Notes: generated from the sequence alone by a model not told the origin. 64,000 bases of DNA from Arenimonas terrae (GCF_006265115.1 NZ_SMDR01000001.1:558001-622000); one strand, 5' to 3'; counted from the first letter of the stretch, positions 16,397-26,346 are shown. Numbers and translations are program-made.

Positions 16397-18763
16397 TCAC
16401 CTATCGGGTTCAGTCCGGCCGATAGCATAGCCTGTGCCGTCGGGCCCGGCATCGCGCCAGTAGCGGCGGCGATCCTGCCGCAGCCGGGCCACCGGGCCCG
16501 GTCCGTCGGCGCCCAGGCGCAGGCTGATCGCACCGCTGGCGGCCGTGCCGTGGACCGCGACGCCATAACGCGCATAGCGATCGAGTACTACGGGTTTGGG
16601 CAGGCGGAAGCGGTTGTCATGGCCGACCGCCAGCAGGGCCAGGCGCGGCCGCACGGCCGCGATCAGGTCAAGGCTCGACGAGGTGTCGCTGCCGTGGTGC
16701 GGCACCAGCAGCACCTCCGCTGCCGCCTGGTGCGCCGGCAGCGCGGCCAGCCGCGCTTCGACGTGGCGGCCGATGTCTCCCGGCAGCAGCGCGCGGGCCC
16801 CGGCCGTTTCGATTCGCAGCACGCAGGAACTCTGGTTGCGCTGGTAGGGGAAGTAGCGCGGCGGATGCAGGAAGCGGAAGACCACGCCGTCCCAGGTCCA
16901 GCCCTGCCCGGCCTCGCAGGTCGCCATGCCCACCCTGGCCCAGCCCTCGGGAGCGAGCACGCGTTCCGGCGGGAACGCGGCCATCACCGCCGCCGCACCG
17001 CCCGCGTGGTCGTTGTCGCCGTGGCTGAGCACGAGGGTGTGCAAGCGATGCAGGCCGCGGGCGCGCAGGGCGGGCACCACCACCGCTTCGCCGAGATCCA
17101 GGCCGCGCGGCATGGCGGGGCCGGCGTCGTAGAGCAGCACGTGGTTCCGTGTCCGCACGACCAGGGCCAGACCCTGGCCGACGTCGAGCAGCAGCAGGTC
17201 GGCCTCGCCGTGGGCGGGGCGGTCCAGCCTTGGCCAGAGCATCGGCAGGAGCAGCAGCCACGCCAGCCCCTTGCCCGGCACGCCGCGCGGCAGCAGCAGC
17301 CAGAACGTGCCGGCCATCGCCAGCACGATGGCCGCGGGCGTGGGTTCCGGCAGCCAGACCAGCGCCGCGGGCCAGGCCGCCACCCATTCCAGCAGCTGCC
17401 ACAGCAGCGCCATCAACGCAGCGGCGGCCTTCCAGCAGGCCGCGGCGCCGGCCGCCCACACCGGTGCAAGCGCAAGTCCCGCCAGGCACAGCGGCACCAC
17501 CCCGAGGCTGATCCAGGGAATGCCGATCAGGTTCACCAGCGGCCCCGGCAGCGAGGCCTGGCTGAAGAACCAGACGCTGGCCGGCAGCAGCCCGAGCACG
17601 GCGATGCCCTGGGCGTGAAGATATGGGCGCCACAGCCCCGCGGCCGACGGACCCGGCAGGCACCACATCAGCCAGCCGACGCCGAGGAAGCTGAGCCAGA
17701 AGCCCGGAGACAGCACGCTGAGCGGATCGACCACGAGGACTACGATCAAGGCGAACGCCAGTGCCTGGGAGGGCGCCTGCGGTCTTCGCAGCAGCCGCGC
17801 CAGCAGCACCGCCGCGATCATCAGCAGGGTGCGCACGGTCGGCAGGGCGAAGCCGGCGAGCGCGGTGTAGGCCGCCGCCAGCACCAGCGCCGCCAGCGCG
17901 CTGCCCTGTGGCCTCGGGCAGCGGCGGGCGAGCGCCGGCAGCAACCCGTAAAGTCCACGGCCCAGCAGTACACCGAAACCCGCCACCAGGCCGACGTGGA
18001 AGCCCGAGATGGCGATCAGGTGGGTGAGCCCGGTGGCGCGCAGGACCTGCCAGTCATGATCGTCGAGCGCGCGGGTGTCGCCCAGCGCCAGCGCCGCGAC
18101 GAAGCGGGACGAGGGATCGGGCACCGCCTGGCGGATGCGCGCCGACAGTTCGCCGCGCCACGCATCCAGGCCGCTTCCCGGCGCAAGCATCGAAGCCGAT
18201 CCGGGGTCCGCGACATGCCCCGTCGCCGCGATGCGCTGCTCGAGCGCCCGGCGTTCGAAGTCGAAACCGCCCGGATTCACCAGCCCGCGCGGACGCCGCA
18301 GTTTCACCTTCATGCGCCAGCGGCTGCCGGGCTCGAGCACCGGCACGGTGTCGGGGGCGTGCACGTACCAGCCCAGTCGCAGCTTGCGGCCGACCAGGTC
18401 CGCCGCAGCCCCCAGCCCCGCGGTCACGCGCAGCTCGAAACGGACGGCGTCGGCTTCGACGATGGGCAGGCCGAGCACGCGGCCCTCCAGCAGCCATTCG
18501 CGGCCGGAAAGCTCGGCAGGCAGGCGCAGCGCCATCGCCGATTGGCCATGCATCACCGCCAGGCCCAGTCCGGCCAGGAAGGCGCCCACCAGCCGCGGCC
18601 ACCCCGCGCGCGTCCATGCCGCGACACCCAGCGCAAGCAGGCACAGGGCGGCGCCCGTCGGTGGAAGTTGCGGAAACCCCTGCACCGCCCCCACGCCCGC
18701 CAGCAGCGCGCCGGCACTGGCAAGCCCCAGGGGCGTCGGCGCGATCGCCGGCCCGCCGCGCAC
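16397..18763 (-). CDS. comEC: DNA internalization-related competence protein ComEC/Rec2
   Basis: Inner-membrane channel for single-stranded DNA uptake in natural transformation. 788 aa: N-terminal helices and OB-like soluble domain, the Competence domain from about residue 210 ('HLIAISGFHVGLVAGFG') with about ten helices, and a C-terminal metallo-beta-lactamase-type domain ('LLDVGQGLALVVRT', 'VLSHGDNDHAGGAAAVM', 'LLVPHHGSDTSSS') with metal ligands present, so it may be an active nuclease. GTG start at 18763, one base after the lolD stop. Confidence 0.95.
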   Translation of the reverse strand: MRGGPAIAPTPLGLASAGALLAGVGAVQGFPQLPPTGAALCLLALGVAAWTRAGWPRLVGAFLAGLGLAVMHGQSAMALRLPAELSGREWLLEGRVLGLPIVEADAVRFELRVTAGLGAAADLVGRKLRLGWYVHAPDTVPVLEPGSRWRMKVKLRRPRGLVNPGGFDFERRALEQRIAATGHVADPGSASMLAPGSGLDAWRGELSARIRQAVPDPSSRFVAALALGDTRALDDHDWQVLRATGLTHLIAISGFHVGLVAGFGVLLGRGLYGLLPALARRCPRPQGSALAALVLAAAYTALAGFALPTVRTLLMIAAVLLARLLRRPQAPSQALAFALIVVLVVDPLSVLSPGFWLSFLGVGWLMWCLPGPSAAGLWRPYLHAQGIAVLGLLPASVWFFSQASLPGPLVNLIGIPWISLGVVPLCLAGLALAPVWAAGAAACWKAAAALMALLWQLLEWVAAWPAALVWLPEPTPAAIVLAMAGTFWLLLPRGVPGKGLAWLLLLPMLWPRLDRPAHGEADLLLLDVGQGLALVVRTRNHVLLYDAGPAMPRGLDLGEAVVVPALRARGLHRLHTLVLSHGDNDHAGGAAAVMAAFPPERVLAPEGWARVGMATCEAGQGWTWDGVVFRFLHPPRYFPYQRNQSSCVLRIETAGARALLPGDIGRHVEARLAALPAHQAAAEVLLVPHHGSDTSSSLDLIAAVRPRLALLAVGHDNRFRLPKPVVLDRYARYGVAVHGTAASGAISLRLGADGPGPVARLRQDRRRYWRDAGPDGTGYAIGRTEPDR

Positions 18764-18764
18764 G

Positions 18765-19451
18765 CTACTCCGCGGGCAGCGGTCGCAGTTGTCCCTGGGT
18801 CAGTTCCAGGGTCCGATCCAGTCGCCGCGCCAGGCGGCGATCGTGGGTGACCATGACCAGGGCCGTGCCCTGTTCGCGGTTGAGTTCCAACAGCAGTTCG
18901 AAGACGCCCGCGGCGGTCTTCTCGTCCAGATTGCCGGTCGGCTCGTCGCCGAGCACGCAGGCGGGTTTGGTGACCAGCGCACGCGCTACCGCCGCGCGCT
19001 GGCGCTCGCCGCCCGAAAGCTCGCCGGGTTTGTGGCCCATGCGATGGCCCAGGCCCACGCGCTCGAGCAGTGCCTGCGCCGGCTTGCGCGCCGACGCCAC
19101 AGCTTCGCCGCGGATCAGAAGCGGCATCATCACGTTCTCGAGCGCGGTGAACTCCGGCAGCAGATGGTGGAACTGGTAGATGAAGCCGAGCGCGCGGTTG
19201 CGCAGTTCGCCGCGGGCTCGTTCGCCCAGGCCGGACATGCGCTGGCCGGCGACGTGCACTTCGCCCGAGCTGGCCTGGTCCAGGCCGCCCATCAGGTGCA
19301 GCAGCGTGCTCTTGCCGGCGCCCGAGGCACCGACGATCGAGACGGTTTCGCCGGCGCGCACGGCCAGGTCGAGGCGGTCGAACACCGGCGTGCGCAGGTC
19401 ACCCTCTTCGTAGGTCTTGCCCAGCTTCTCGCAGCGGATCACGAAGTCCAT
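18765..19451 (-). CDS. lolD: Lipoprotein-releasing system ATP-binding protein LolD
   Basis: ABC ATPase that powers extraction of outer-membrane lipoproteins from the inner membrane. Walker A 'GASGAGKST', signature '[15 protein letters not shown]', Walker B '[12 protein letters not shown]', and the LolD-typical '[21 protein letters not shown]'. I place the start at MDFVIRC (19451), which has TAAGG about nine bases upstream; an ATG at 19469 overlapping the permease stop by 8 bp would add six residues. Follows the LolC/E-type permease directly. Confidence 0.93.
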   Translation of the reverse strand: MDFVIRCEKLGKTYEEGDLRTPVFDRLDLAVRAGETVSIVGASGAGKSTLLHLMGGLDQASSGEVHVAGQRMSGLGERARGELRNRALGFIYQFHHLLPEFTALENVMMPLLIRGEAVASARKPAQALLERVGLGHRMGHKPGELSGGERQRAAVARALVTKPACVLGDEPTGNLDEKTAAGVFELLLELNREQGTALVMVTHDRRLARRLDRTLELTQGQLRPLPAE

Positions 19452-19461
19452 GCCCGGGCCC

Positions 19462-20706
19462 TTATTCATAGCGAAGCGCCGTCGCCGGGTCGGTGCGCGA
19501 GGCGCGCCAGGCCGGGTACAGGGTGGCCAGCAGGCACAGCACGAAGGCCACGCCCGCCACCATCGCCACGTCCGACGCGTAGACCGCCGTCGGCACGCCG
19601 CTGATGTAATACACGTCCGAAGGCATCAGCTCGGCGCCGACCAGGCCCTCGATGAAGCGCACCACGTGCGAGAGGTTGCTGGCCAGCAGCACGCCGCCGC
19701 TCACGCCGACCGCGATGCCGACCACGCCGATCACCAGCCCCTGCACGATGAACACCCGCATCACCGCGCCCGGCGACATGCCCAGGGTGCGCAGGATGGC
19801 GATGTCGGACTGCTTGTCCTGCACCAGCATCACCAGCGACGAGACCAGGTTGAAGGCGGCGATGGCGATCACCAGCGACAGCAGGATGAACATCACCGTC
19901 TTCTCCATCTTCAGCGCCCGGAAGAAGTTGGCGTGGTCGCGGCCCCAGTCGCGGACCCGGTAGTAGCCGTCCATGCGGTCAGACAGTTCGCGCGCGACCG
20001 GCCAGGCCTCCCACATGTCGGTGAGCTTCAGGCGCACGCCGGTGACGCCCTCGCCCATGCGCCCGAGGCGCTGGGCGTCGGCGAGGTGCACCAGGGCCAG
20101 GCCCAGGTCGTATTCCTGCGCGCCGGCCTCGAACACGCCGACCACGGTGAAGCGCTTGGCGCGCGGCAGCGCGCCGACCGGCGTCACCGTGGCTTCGGAG
20201 ACGAACACGTTGACCGCGTCGCCGGGCCCGACGCCCAGCATCAGCGCCAGCTCCTGGCCCAGGATGATGTTGAATTCGCCGGCCTTCAGGTCGTCGAGCC
20301 GGCCCTGCTTCATCTTGTCGGCGATTTCGCTCACGCGCGGCTCGAGTTCCGGCAGCACGCCGCGGATGATGGCGCCGCGGCGCTGGCGGCCCTGCAGCAG
20401 CGACTCGGTTTCGACGTAAGGCGCCGCCCCGAGCACCCGCGGATCCTCGGCAGCCAGCTTGATCGCGCGTGGCCAGTCCTGCAGGGGTCCGTCGATGCCG
20501 GACACCGTGGCGTGGGCCACCATGCCCAGAATGCGTTCGCGCAACTCCTGCTGGAAGCCGCTCATCACCGCGATGGTGGTGATCAGGGCGATGACCCCGA
20601 TGATGATGCCCAGGATGGACGCCATCGAGATGAAGGAGATGAAGCCGTTGCGGCGCTTGGCGCGCAGGTAGCGCAGGCCGATCGAGAATGGCAGGGGCTG
20701 GAACAT
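19462..20706 (-). CDS. Lipoprotein-releasing ABC transporter permease (LolC/LolE/LolF type)
   Basis: 414 aa, with a first helix (about 25-47; '[20 protein letters not shown]'), a large periplasmic MacB-like domain (about 48-265), and three C-terminal helices (about 275-300, 320-345, 375-400). The start '[30 protein letters not shown]' region is characteristic of LolC/E. Only one permease gene is present beside lolD, so it may form a homodimer, as proposed for LolF-type proteins; that is inference, since a second gene could be elsewhere. Confidence 0.93.
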   Translation of the reverse strand: MFQPLPFSIGLRYLRAKRRNGFISFISMASILGIIIGVIALITTIAVMSGFQQELRERILGMVAHATVSGIDGPLQDWPRAIKLAAEDPRVLGAAPYVETESLLQGRQRRGAIIRGVLPELEPRVSEIADKMKQGRLDDLKAGEFNIILGQELALMLGVGPGDAVNVFVSEATVTPVGALPRAKRFTVVGVFEAGAQEYDLGLALVHLADAQRLGRMGEGVTGVRLKLTDMWEAWPVARELSDRMDGYYRVRDWGRDHANFFRALKMEKTVMFILLSLVIAIAAFNLVSSLVMLVQDKQSDIAILRTLGMSPGAVMRVFIVQGLVIGVVGIAVGVSGGVLLASNLSHVVRFIEGLVGAELMPSDVYYISGVPTAVYASDVAMVAGVAFVLCLLATLYPAWRASRTDPATALRYE

Positions 20707-20712
20707 GGGCGC

Positions 20713-21183
20713 CTAGGCTGCCACGGCGGGCAGCGGTTTTTCGGAACGGGAGCTGACGACGCCGGCCAGCCGGAGCTGGCGCCGCATGGAGGGGCACAGC
20801 GTATCCGGACCCCAGGCGAATTGGCAGCGCCGGCCGCAGGCATCGCGGCCGCGCATCACGGCCAGGGGCCCGCGCAGCTGCCAGCGCACGTCCCGCAGCG
20901 GCGTCAGGCCGCCTTCGGCATCGACCTGATGCCATCCGGACACGGGGTCCGCGCGGACCAGCCGGCAGGATGGCCGCCACCACTCGCGCAGGGACAGCCG
21001 TAGTCCCTGCGCCAGGCACAGCGCGGCCAGCGATGCGGCCACCCGCCCGGGAAGGTCGCTGAGCATCAGCGCGGACGCGGCCAGCGGGCCCAATCCTGCC
21101 AGGCCGGCGATGAGACAGCGCGAGGGGCGCCAGTCAATGCGGAAGGTCGATGATGGTGCGGACGAGGACATCGAGGTCGGCAT
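20713..21183 (-). CDS. YgfX-like small membrane protein
   Basis: 156 aa with two adjacent membrane helices (about residues 23-60: '[21 protein letters not shown]' and '[16 protein letters not shown]') and a soluble tail rich in Trp/Arg. Position right behind SdhE and these features match YgfX, the membrane partner encoded with SdhE (also called CptA). The start overlaps the sdhE coding end by about 50 bp if the ATG at 21183 is used, or 38 bp from the ATG at 21171. The toxin role claimed for E. coli YgfX is not shown here. Confidence 0.72.
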   Translation of the reverse strand: MPTSMSSSAPSSTFRIDWRPSRCLIAGLAGLGPLAASALMLSDLPGRVAASLAALCLAQGLRLSLREWWRPSCRLVRADPVSGWHQVDAEGGLTPLRDVRWQLRGPLAVMRGRDACGRRCQFAWGPDTLCPSMRRQLRLAGVVSSRSEKPLPAVAA

Positions 21184-21382
21184 CCTGCGGCGTTTCCCGG
21201 CCCATGAACCAGCGCCAGAGCTTATCGTCCTCGGTGTCGAGCAGCCGCAGGAAAACCGCGCGTTCGGTTTCGTCCGCCGCCGGCCAGCGGCCGTCGAGAT
21301 ATCGCAGCATCAGCTGGTCGAGTTCGCGCATGCCGCGCCGGCAGCGCCAGCGCAGGCGGCGCAGTTCGGCCTCGTCGCTCAC
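21134..21382 (-). CDS. sdhE: FAD assembly factor SdhE
   Basis: 82-aa cytosolic protein that promotes covalent flavinylation of SdhA. The conserved '[15 protein letters not shown]' (residues about 15-29) contains the R-G-x-x-E-x-D core of the family. Starts with GTG at 21382, overlapping the TGA of the MAPEG gene (GTGA). It lies downstream of sdhB, separated by the MAPEG gene, so flavinylation factor and substrate are co-expressed. Confidence 0.93.
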   Translation of the reverse strand: MSDEAELRRLRWRCRRGMRELDQLMLRYLDGRWPAADETERAVFLRLLDTEDDKLWRWFMGRETPQDADLDVLVRTIIDLPH

Positions 21383-21804
21383 ACGACCAGGACCCAGGCC
21401 AGGCGGCCCAGGTAGACGAACAGCGCGAGCGTCGCCAGCGCATAGGCGATGAATCGGTGCACCACGCGGTTGTAGCTGCACTGGATCAGGCTGTGCAGGC
21501 CGCGCAAACCGACGAAGGCCCAGGCCAGCCCGGCCAGCACCGCGTCGTTCACCCCGGCCGAAACCGTTGCCAGCACCAGCACGTAGAACAGCACCGGCAC
21601 TTCGAACAGATTGATGAAGTTGTCGCTGGCGCGGGTGTCCTTGAGCAGGTGCTTGTCGGCCGAGCCGGCGAGACGCTGCGGGTCGATCTTCGAGCGCCGC
21701 ATCTCCGGCAGGCGCACCGCGTACAGGCGCAGCCAGACCAGCAGGGTCAGCCCGACCATGGCCAGCAACGGCAGCACCAGCGGATGCGCGGACGCGGCCG
21801 GCAT
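21379..21804 (-). CDS. MAPEG family membrane protein
   Basis: 141 aa, four predicted membrane helices (about 8-28, 62-88, 92-108 and 115-140). '[18 protein letters not shown]' is a typical MAPEG stretch preceding helix 2, with '[15 protein letters not shown]' near helix 4. MAPEG proteins are glutathione- or lipid-related enzymes (microsomal GST/leukotriene synthase superfamily). Its place between sdhB (3-bp gap) and sdhE suggests joint expression, but no functional link to succinate dehydrogenase is established. Confidence 0.87.
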   Translation of the reverse strand: MPAASAHPLVLPLLAMVGLTLLVWLRLYAVRLPEMRRSKIDPQRLAGSADKHLLKDTRASDNFINLFEVPVLFYVLVLATVSAGVNDAVLAGLAWAFVGLRGLHSLIQCSYNRVVHRFIAYALATLALFVYLGRLAWVLVV

Positions 21805-21807
21805 GGC

Positions 21808-22590
21808 TCAGGCACCCCGCCGCTGCAGCATCAACTTCTTGATCTCGCCGATCGCCTTGGCCGGGTTCAGGCCCTTCGGGCAGGTGCGGGCGCAGTTCAT
21901 GATGGTGTGGCAGCGGTAGAGCTTGAACGGGTCTTCCAGGTCGTCCAGGCGGGCGCCGGTGTCCTCGTCGCGCGAATCCACGATCCAGCGGTAGGCCTGC
22001 AGCAGCACGGCCGGGCCGAGGTAGCGGTCGCCGTTCCACCAGTAGCTCGGGCAGCTGGTGCTGCAGCAGGCGCAGAGGATGCACTCGTACAGGCCGTCGA
22101 GCTTGGCGCGGTCTTCCTTCGACTGCAGGCGCTCCTTGGCCGGCGCCGGGCTCTGGGTGCGCAGCCAGGGCTTGATCGAAGCGTACTGGGCGTAGAAATG
22201 GCTCAGGTCCGGCACCAGGTCCTTGATCACCGGCATGTGCGGCAGCGGGTAGATCGGCACGTCCTGCTTTCCGCACTCGTCGATGGCCTTGGTGCAGGCC
22301 AGCGTATTGGTGCCGTCGATGTTCATCGCACAGCTGCCGCAGATGCCTTCGCGGCAGGAACGGCGGAAGGTCAGCGTCGGATCGATCTCGTTCTTGATCT
22401 TGATCAGCGCGTCGAGAACCATCGGCCCGCACGAATCCAAATCGACTTCGTAGGTGTCGGTGCGCGGGTTCGCGCTGTCGTCCGGGTTCCAGCGGTAGAC
22501 CTTGAACGTGCGCACGTTCGTCGCGCCCGGCGCGGGGAAGTGCCTGCCCTTGGTGACCTTGGAGTTTTTCGGGAGGGAGAACTCAGCCAT
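21808..22590 (-). CDS. sdhB: Succinate dehydrogenase iron-sulfur subunit
   Basis: 260 aa electron-transfer subunit of complex II. Cysteines for the 2Fe-2S cluster in '[15 protein letters not shown]' (about residues 79-93), the 4Fe-4S in '[16 protein letters not shown]' and the 3Fe-4S in '[17 protein letters not shown]'. All cluster ligands appear present. It passes electrons from SdhA FAD to quinone in SdhCD. Follows sdhA by 49 bp. Confidence 0.97.
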   Translation of the reverse strand: MAEFSLPKNSKVTKGRHFPAPGATNVRTFKVYRWNPDDSANPRTDTYEVDLDSCGPMVLDALIKIKNEIDPTLTFRRSCREGICGSCAMNIDGTNTLACTKAIDECGKQDVPIYPLPHMPVIKDLVPDLSHFYAQYASIKPWLRTQSPAPAKERLQSKEDRAKLDGLYECILCACCSTSCPSYWWNGDRYLGPAVLLQAYRWIVDSRDEDTGARLDDLEDPFKLYRCHTIMNCARTCPKGLNPAKAIGEIKKLMLQRRGA

Positions 22591-22639
22591 TGTTCGCTTC
22601 TCGGTTCGGTGCCTGGGCCCGCGTACGGGCGTGGGTGCC

Positions 22640-24430
22640 TCAGTAGGTGCGCGCCTTGGGCGGCACCACGTCCACGTCCTTGCTCAGCGTGTACATGTGC
22701 ACCGGACGGTAGTCGAGCGTGGTCCTTCCCGTCTCGTCCACCCAGCACAGGGTGTGCTTGTGCCAGTTGACATCGTCGCGCTCCTGGAAGTCCTCGCGGG
22801 CGTGGGCGCCGCGCGATTCCTTGCGGTTCTCGGCCGACACCATGGTCGCCACGGCCTGGCCCAGCAGGTTCTGCAGCTCCAGCGTCTCGATCAGGTCGGA
22901 GTTCCAGACCAAGGAGCGATCCGAGACCCTCACATCGGCGAAGGACGCAAACACTTCCTGGATCTTCCGCACGCCCTGCTGCAGCGTCTCGCCGGTGCGG
23001 AACACGGCGGCGTCGGCCTGCATGGTCTGCTGCATGCTGTCGCGGATCGCCGCGGTCGGCGTGCCGCCGCTGGCGTGGCGCAGCTTGTCGAGGTTGGCCA
23101 GCGACTTGTCGCAGGCGCTCGGCGACAGCGTCGGGTGCATCGCGCCCGGCTTGATCGTCTCGGCGCAGCGGTTGGCCACGGCGCGGCCGAACACCACCAG
23201 GTCGAGCAGCGAATTCGAGCCCAGGCGGTTGGCGCCGTGCACGGACACGCAGGCCGCTTCGCCGATCGCGTACAGGCCCGGCACCACGGTGTCGGGGTTG
23301 CCGTTCTTCAGCGTGACCACTTCGCCGTGGTAGTTGGTCTGCAGGCCGCCCATGTTGTAGTGCACGGTCGGCAGCACCGGGATCGGCTGCTTGGTGACGT
23401 CGACGCCGGCGAAAATCTTGGCGGTTTCGGCGATGCCCGGCAGCTTCTCGTGGATGTCGGCCGGGTTGAGGTGGGTCAGGTCGAGGTGGATGTGGTCCTT
23501 CTTCGGGCCCACGCCCCTGCCCTCGCGGATCTCGATGGTCATCGAGCGCGACACCACGTCGCGCGAGGCCAGGTCCTTGGCATTGGGCGCGTAGCGCTCC
23601 ATGAAGCGCTCGCCGGCCGAATTGCGCAGGATGCCGCCTTCGCCGCGCACGCCTTCGGTGATCAGGCAGCCGGCGCCGTAGACGCCGGTCGGATGGAACT
23701 GCACGAACTCCATGTCCTGAAGCGGCAGGCCCGCGCGCAGCGCCATGCCGCCGCCGTCGCCGGTGCAGGTGTGCGCGGACGTCGCCGAGAAGTAGGCGCG
23801 GCCGTAACCGCCGGTGGCCAGCACCGTGCCCTGGGCGCGGAACAGGTGCAGTTCGCCCGAGGCCATGTCCAGGGCCAGCACGCCGCGGCAGGCGCCCTCG
23901 GAATCCATGATCAGGTCGAGCGCGAAGTATTCGATGAAGAATTCGGCCGAATGCGCCAGCGACTGCTGGTAGAGCGTGTGCAGGATCGCGTGGCCGGTGC
24001 GGTCGGCGGCGGCGCAGGTGCGCTGGGCCGTGCCCTTGCCGTAGTGCGTGGTCATGCCGCCGAAGGGGCGCTGGTAGATGCGGCCGTCCTCGGTGCGCGA
24101 GAACGGCACGCCCTGGTGCTCGAGTTCGATGATCGCGGGAATGGCCTCGCGGCACATGTATTCGATCGCGTCCTGGTCGCCCAGCCAGTCCGAGCCCTTG
24201 ATCGTGTCGTAGAAGTGGAAGCGCCAGTCGTCCTCGCCCATGTTGCCCAGGGCGGCGGAAATGCCGCCCTGCGCCGCCACGGTGTGCGAGCGGGTCGGGA
24301 ACACCTTGCTGATGCAGGCGGTCTTCAGGCCCTTCTGGGCCAGGCCGAAGGTGGCGCGCAGGCCGGCGCCGCCGGCGCCGACGACGACCATGTCGTAGGT
24401 GTGCTCGTGGATCTTGTAGGCAGTGGTCAT
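22640..24430 (-). CDS. sdhA: Succinate dehydrogenase flavoprotein subunit
   Basis: 596 aa; oxidises succinate to fumarate in the TCA cycle. N-terminal FAD-binding '[20 protein letters not shown]' (about 15-34) and '[15 protein letters not shown]' with the His that covalently holds FAD. Substrate-binding and catalytic stretches '[23 protein letters not shown]' (given here as a family landmark split across residues 245-267) and '[18 protein letters not shown]' are intact. SdhE for flavinylation is encoded downstream. Confidence 0.97.
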   Translation of the reverse strand: MTTAYKIHEHTYDMVVVGAGGAGLRATFGLAQKGLKTACISKVFPTRSHTVAAQGGISAALGNMGEDDWRFHFYDTIKGSDWLGDQDAIEYMCREAIPAIIELEHQGVPFSRTEDGRIYQRPFGGMTTHYGKGTAQRTCAAADRTGHAILHTLYQQSLAHSAEFFIEYFALDLIMDSEGACRGVLALDMASGELHLFRAQGTVLATGGYGRAYFSATSAHTCTGDGGGMALRAGLPLQDMEFVQFHPTGVYGAGCLITEGVRGEGGILRNSAGERFMERYAPNAKDLASRDVVSRSMTIEIREGRGVGPKKDHIHLDLTHLNPADIHEKLPGIAETAKIFAGVDVTKQPIPVLPTVHYNMGGLQTNYHGEVVTLKNGNPDTVVPGLYAIGEAACVSVHGANRLGSNSLLDLVVFGRAVANRCAETIKPGAMHPTLSPSACDKSLANLDKLRHASGGTPTAAIRDSMQQTMQADAAVFRTGETLQQGVRKIQEVFASFADVRVSDRSLVWNSDLIETLELQNLLGQAVATMVSAENRKESRGAHAREDFQERDDVNWHKHTLCWVDETGRTTLDYRPVHMYTLSKDVDVVPPKARTY

Positions 24431-24437
24431 GGCGTGC

Positions 24438-24815
24438 TCAGGCGGTGAAGACGATGCGGCCGATGGCCAGCAGGGAGGCGATGGCCGCCAGCGCGTAGGC
24501 GAACTTGATGGCGATCTGCAGCACGACTTCGGCGGCGCCGTGGAGATAGTCCTCGACCACCACCTGCAGGCCCAGGCGGGCGTGCCAGAACAGCGACAGC
24601 ACGAAGGCCGCCAGCAGGGTCGCGGTGACCGGCTGGGCGATGGCGCCGCGCACCGTCGCCTGGTCGGCTCCGAGCAGGCCGACGGCGAAGACCACGAACC
24701 ACGGCGTCAGCAGGGCCAGCGCGACGGCGGTCAGGCGCTGGTTCCACCAGTGCGTCGTGCCGTCCTTGGCCGAACCCAGGCCTTTGGCGCGGGCGAGCGG
24801 GTTGCGCAGGCTCAT
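24438..24815 (-). CDS. sdhD: Succinate dehydrogenase membrane anchor subunit SdhD
   Basis: 125 aa with three membrane helices (about 28-50, 59-82, 97-122). '[20 protein letters not shown]' (split at residues about 73-92) carries the Asp-Tyr pair matching the quinone-site residues of E. coli SdhD. Start at [14 protein letters not shown]; its ATG overlaps the sdhC stop (ATGA), and sdhA follows after 7 bp. Confidence 0.92.
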   Translation of the reverse strand: MSLRNPLARAKGLGSAKDGTTHWWNQRLTAVALALLTPWFVVFAVGLLGADQATVRGAIAQPVTATLLAAFVLSLFWHARLGLQVVVEDYLHGAAEVVLQIAIKFAYALAAIASLLAIGRIVFTA

Positions 24816-25207
24816 GCCGCACCTCCCATGCCGAACCACCAGAGCGCAGCCGTCAGCACCACCGACAGCGCCAGCACGGCGTAACCGCTGGCGTAGGCCT
24901 TGGGGATCTCATAGCCATGGCCGGCATCCCAGAACAGGTGCCGGATGCCGTTGAGGAAGTGGTAGACCAGGGAGGCCGAGAACACGAACAGCCCGAGCTT
25001 GCCCAGCGGCGAACCGAGACAGGCGGCGAAGGCCGCGTAGGCCTCGGCGCTGCCGGCCGCGGCCAGCAGCCAGGCCGCCAGCACCAGCGAACCCAGCGCC
25101 AGGGCCACGCCGGTGGCGCGGTGCGTGAGGGACATCACGCTGGTGAGCTGCGGCCGGTAGTACGGGCCGATCATGAAGGGGGACAGCGGTCGTTTTGGCG
25201 TCGCCAT
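24812..25207 (-). CDS. sdhC: Succinate dehydrogenase cytochrome b556 subunit
   Basis: 131 aa membrane anchor with three helices (about 33-55, 67-90, 108-129). 'RPLSPFMIGPYYRPQLTSVMSLTHRATG' contains the family signature H-R-x-T-G with the quinone-site Ser/Arg region; 'YHFLNGIRHLFWDAGHG' has the His ligand of heme b. First of the sdhCDAB genes, 51 bp after the SDHAF4-like gene. Confidence 0.94.
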   Translation of the reverse strand: MATPKRPLSPFMIGPYYRPQLTSVMSLTHRATGVALALGSLVLAAWLLAAAGSAEAYAAFAACLGSPLGKLGLFVFSASLVYHFLNGIRHLFWDAGHGYEIPKAYASGYAVLALSVVLTAALWWFGMGGAA

Positions 25208-25258
25208 GGGCTGCGCTCGTCTGGTTATCGGTGGGATGGGGGCGCGGTTTGCGGCGCG

Positions 25259-25438
25259 TCAGAAGTCGATGCAGCGGCCGTTCTTTTCCCAGTCGCCGTA
25301 GCGGGTCGGTTCGGGACCGTCGCGTCCGCCGATCTCGCGGGGTCCGGGAGCCGTCGGGGCCTCCACGGGTTCCTCGGTTACGGTGCCGGGGTCGGAGGAA
25401 GACGCTGTTTGGCCTATGATTCGCGGCTCGGTCGCCAT
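25259..25438 (-). CDS. DUF1674/SDHAF4-like protein
   Basis: 59 aa. N-terminal half is low-complexity (Ser/Pro/Thr/Glu), while the C-terminus 'GPREIGGRDGPEPTRYGDWE' followed by K-N-G-R-C-I-D-F is the DUF1674 signature found in eukaryotic SDHAF4, a chaperone of flavinylated SdhA. Encoded immediately upstream of sdhC on the same strand, which supports a role in complex II assembly. There is no Shine-Dalgarno sequence, and a good promoter places the transcript start at the ATG itself, so the gene is probably translated from a leaderless mRNA. Confidence 0.88.
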   Translation of the reverse strand: MATEPRIIGQTASSSDPGTVTEEPVEAPTAPGPREIGGRDGPEPTRYGDWEKNGRCIDF

Positions 25439-25444
25439 GCGGCA

Positions 25445-25473
25445 ATGTTAAGTCCCACCCCCATGACGTTCAA
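25445..25473 (-). promoter_or_regulatory. Predicted sigma-70 promoter of the SDHAF4-like/sdhCDAB operon
   Basis: Minus strand: -35 TTGAAC (25473-25468), 17-bp spacer, -10 TAACAT (25450-25445), then six bases to the ATG at 25438. Initiation seven bases after the -10 would fall on the A of the ATG. The -35 lies inside the first codons of divergent ygfZ. Confidence 0.6.
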
Positions 25474-26332
25474 GACAAATCTGCCCGCGGTCTCCTGCCC
25501 TGCCCTGTCCGGCTTCAGCGTGCTCGAAGTGCGCGGCGCCGATGCGGCGGCATTCTTGCAGGCCCAGAGCATGAACGACGTGACGGCCCTGGCGCCCGGA
25601 CACTGGCACTGGAATGGCTGGTTGACCCCGAAGGGCCGCGTGGTGGCGCTGTTCGCACTGCTGCGGCTGGCGCCCGACCGATTCTGGGCGGTGCTGCCCG
25701 ACTTCCCGGCGGCCGAACTGCAGGCACGCCTGCAGCGCTATGTCTTCCGCAGCAAGCTTGCGCTGTCGGTGCCGCCGGTGGTCGTGGCCGCGGGACCGCA
25801 GACGGCGACACCGGCCCCGGACCAGGCCGCCGGCGACGAAACACAGGGCATCGCCCTGGACTTCGGCGGCCACGGCGGTCCACGGACGCTGTGGCTGCTG
25901 CCGTCCGCCGACCCGGCGCTCGCACCGGCCGAGGCCGGCACCGATCGCGCCTGGTACGCCGCCGACCTGGCCCACGGCCTGCCGCGCCTGCCGGCGGCGG
26001 CCGAGGCCTGGACTCCGCAGATGCTTTCCCTCGGGCGTCTTTCGGCCTTCAGCCTGAGAAAGGGCTGTTACCCGGGGCAGGAAATCGTCGCGCGCACCCA
26101 CTACCTCGGCCAGGCCAAGCGGGAGCTGGTGCGCCTGGAGGGCCAGGCGCTGCACTCCGGCCTGGCGGTCGACACCGCCGCCGGGACCGCTGCGGGCCAG
26201 GTCGTCTGCGCGGATGATTCCGGCCTTCACGCCCTGGCGGTGCTCGGCGCCGACGCCGGCGACGACCTGCTCGCGGGGGGGCGGCCCTGCCGCCGCCTCA
26301 CCCTGTTAGACGGGCTTGCCCGGCCGGCCTGA
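25463..26332 (+). CDS. ygfZ: Folate-binding protein YgfZ
   Basis: 289 aa, cytosolic, GcvT-related. The diagnostic motif K-G-C-Y-x-G-Q-E is present in 'RKGCYPGQEIVARTHYLG' (about residues 204-221). YgfZ uses tetrahydrofolate and its motif Cys to help maintain Fe-S enzymes, especially MiaB-type proteins. Divergent from the sdh operon, which needs Fe-S clusters, as in several related genomes. Start ATG at 25463; an in-frame ATG at 25445 would add six residues but lies within the divergent promoter. Confidence 0.93.
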   Translation: MTFKTNLPAVSCPALSGFSVLEVRGADAAAFLQAQSMNDVTALAPGHWHWNGWLTPKGRVVALFALLRLAPDRFWAVLPDFPAAELQARLQRYVFRSKLALSVPPVVVAAGPQTATPAPDQAAGDETQGIALDFGGHGGPRTLWLLPSADPALAPAEAGTDRAWYAADLAHGLPRLPAAAEAWTPQMLSLGRLSAFSLRKGCYPGQEIVARTHYLGQAKRELVRLEGQALHSGLAVDTAAGTAAGQVVCADDSGLHALAVLGADAGDDLLAGGRPCRRLTLLDGLARPA

Positions 26333-26346
26333 GAGCCGCATCACAA

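Noticed and set aside
15878-18850. A 990-codon plus-strand frame antisense to exbB and comEC.
   Set aside because: Same reason: Gln/Arg/His-rich shadow of real genes, no motif, no ribosome-binding site.
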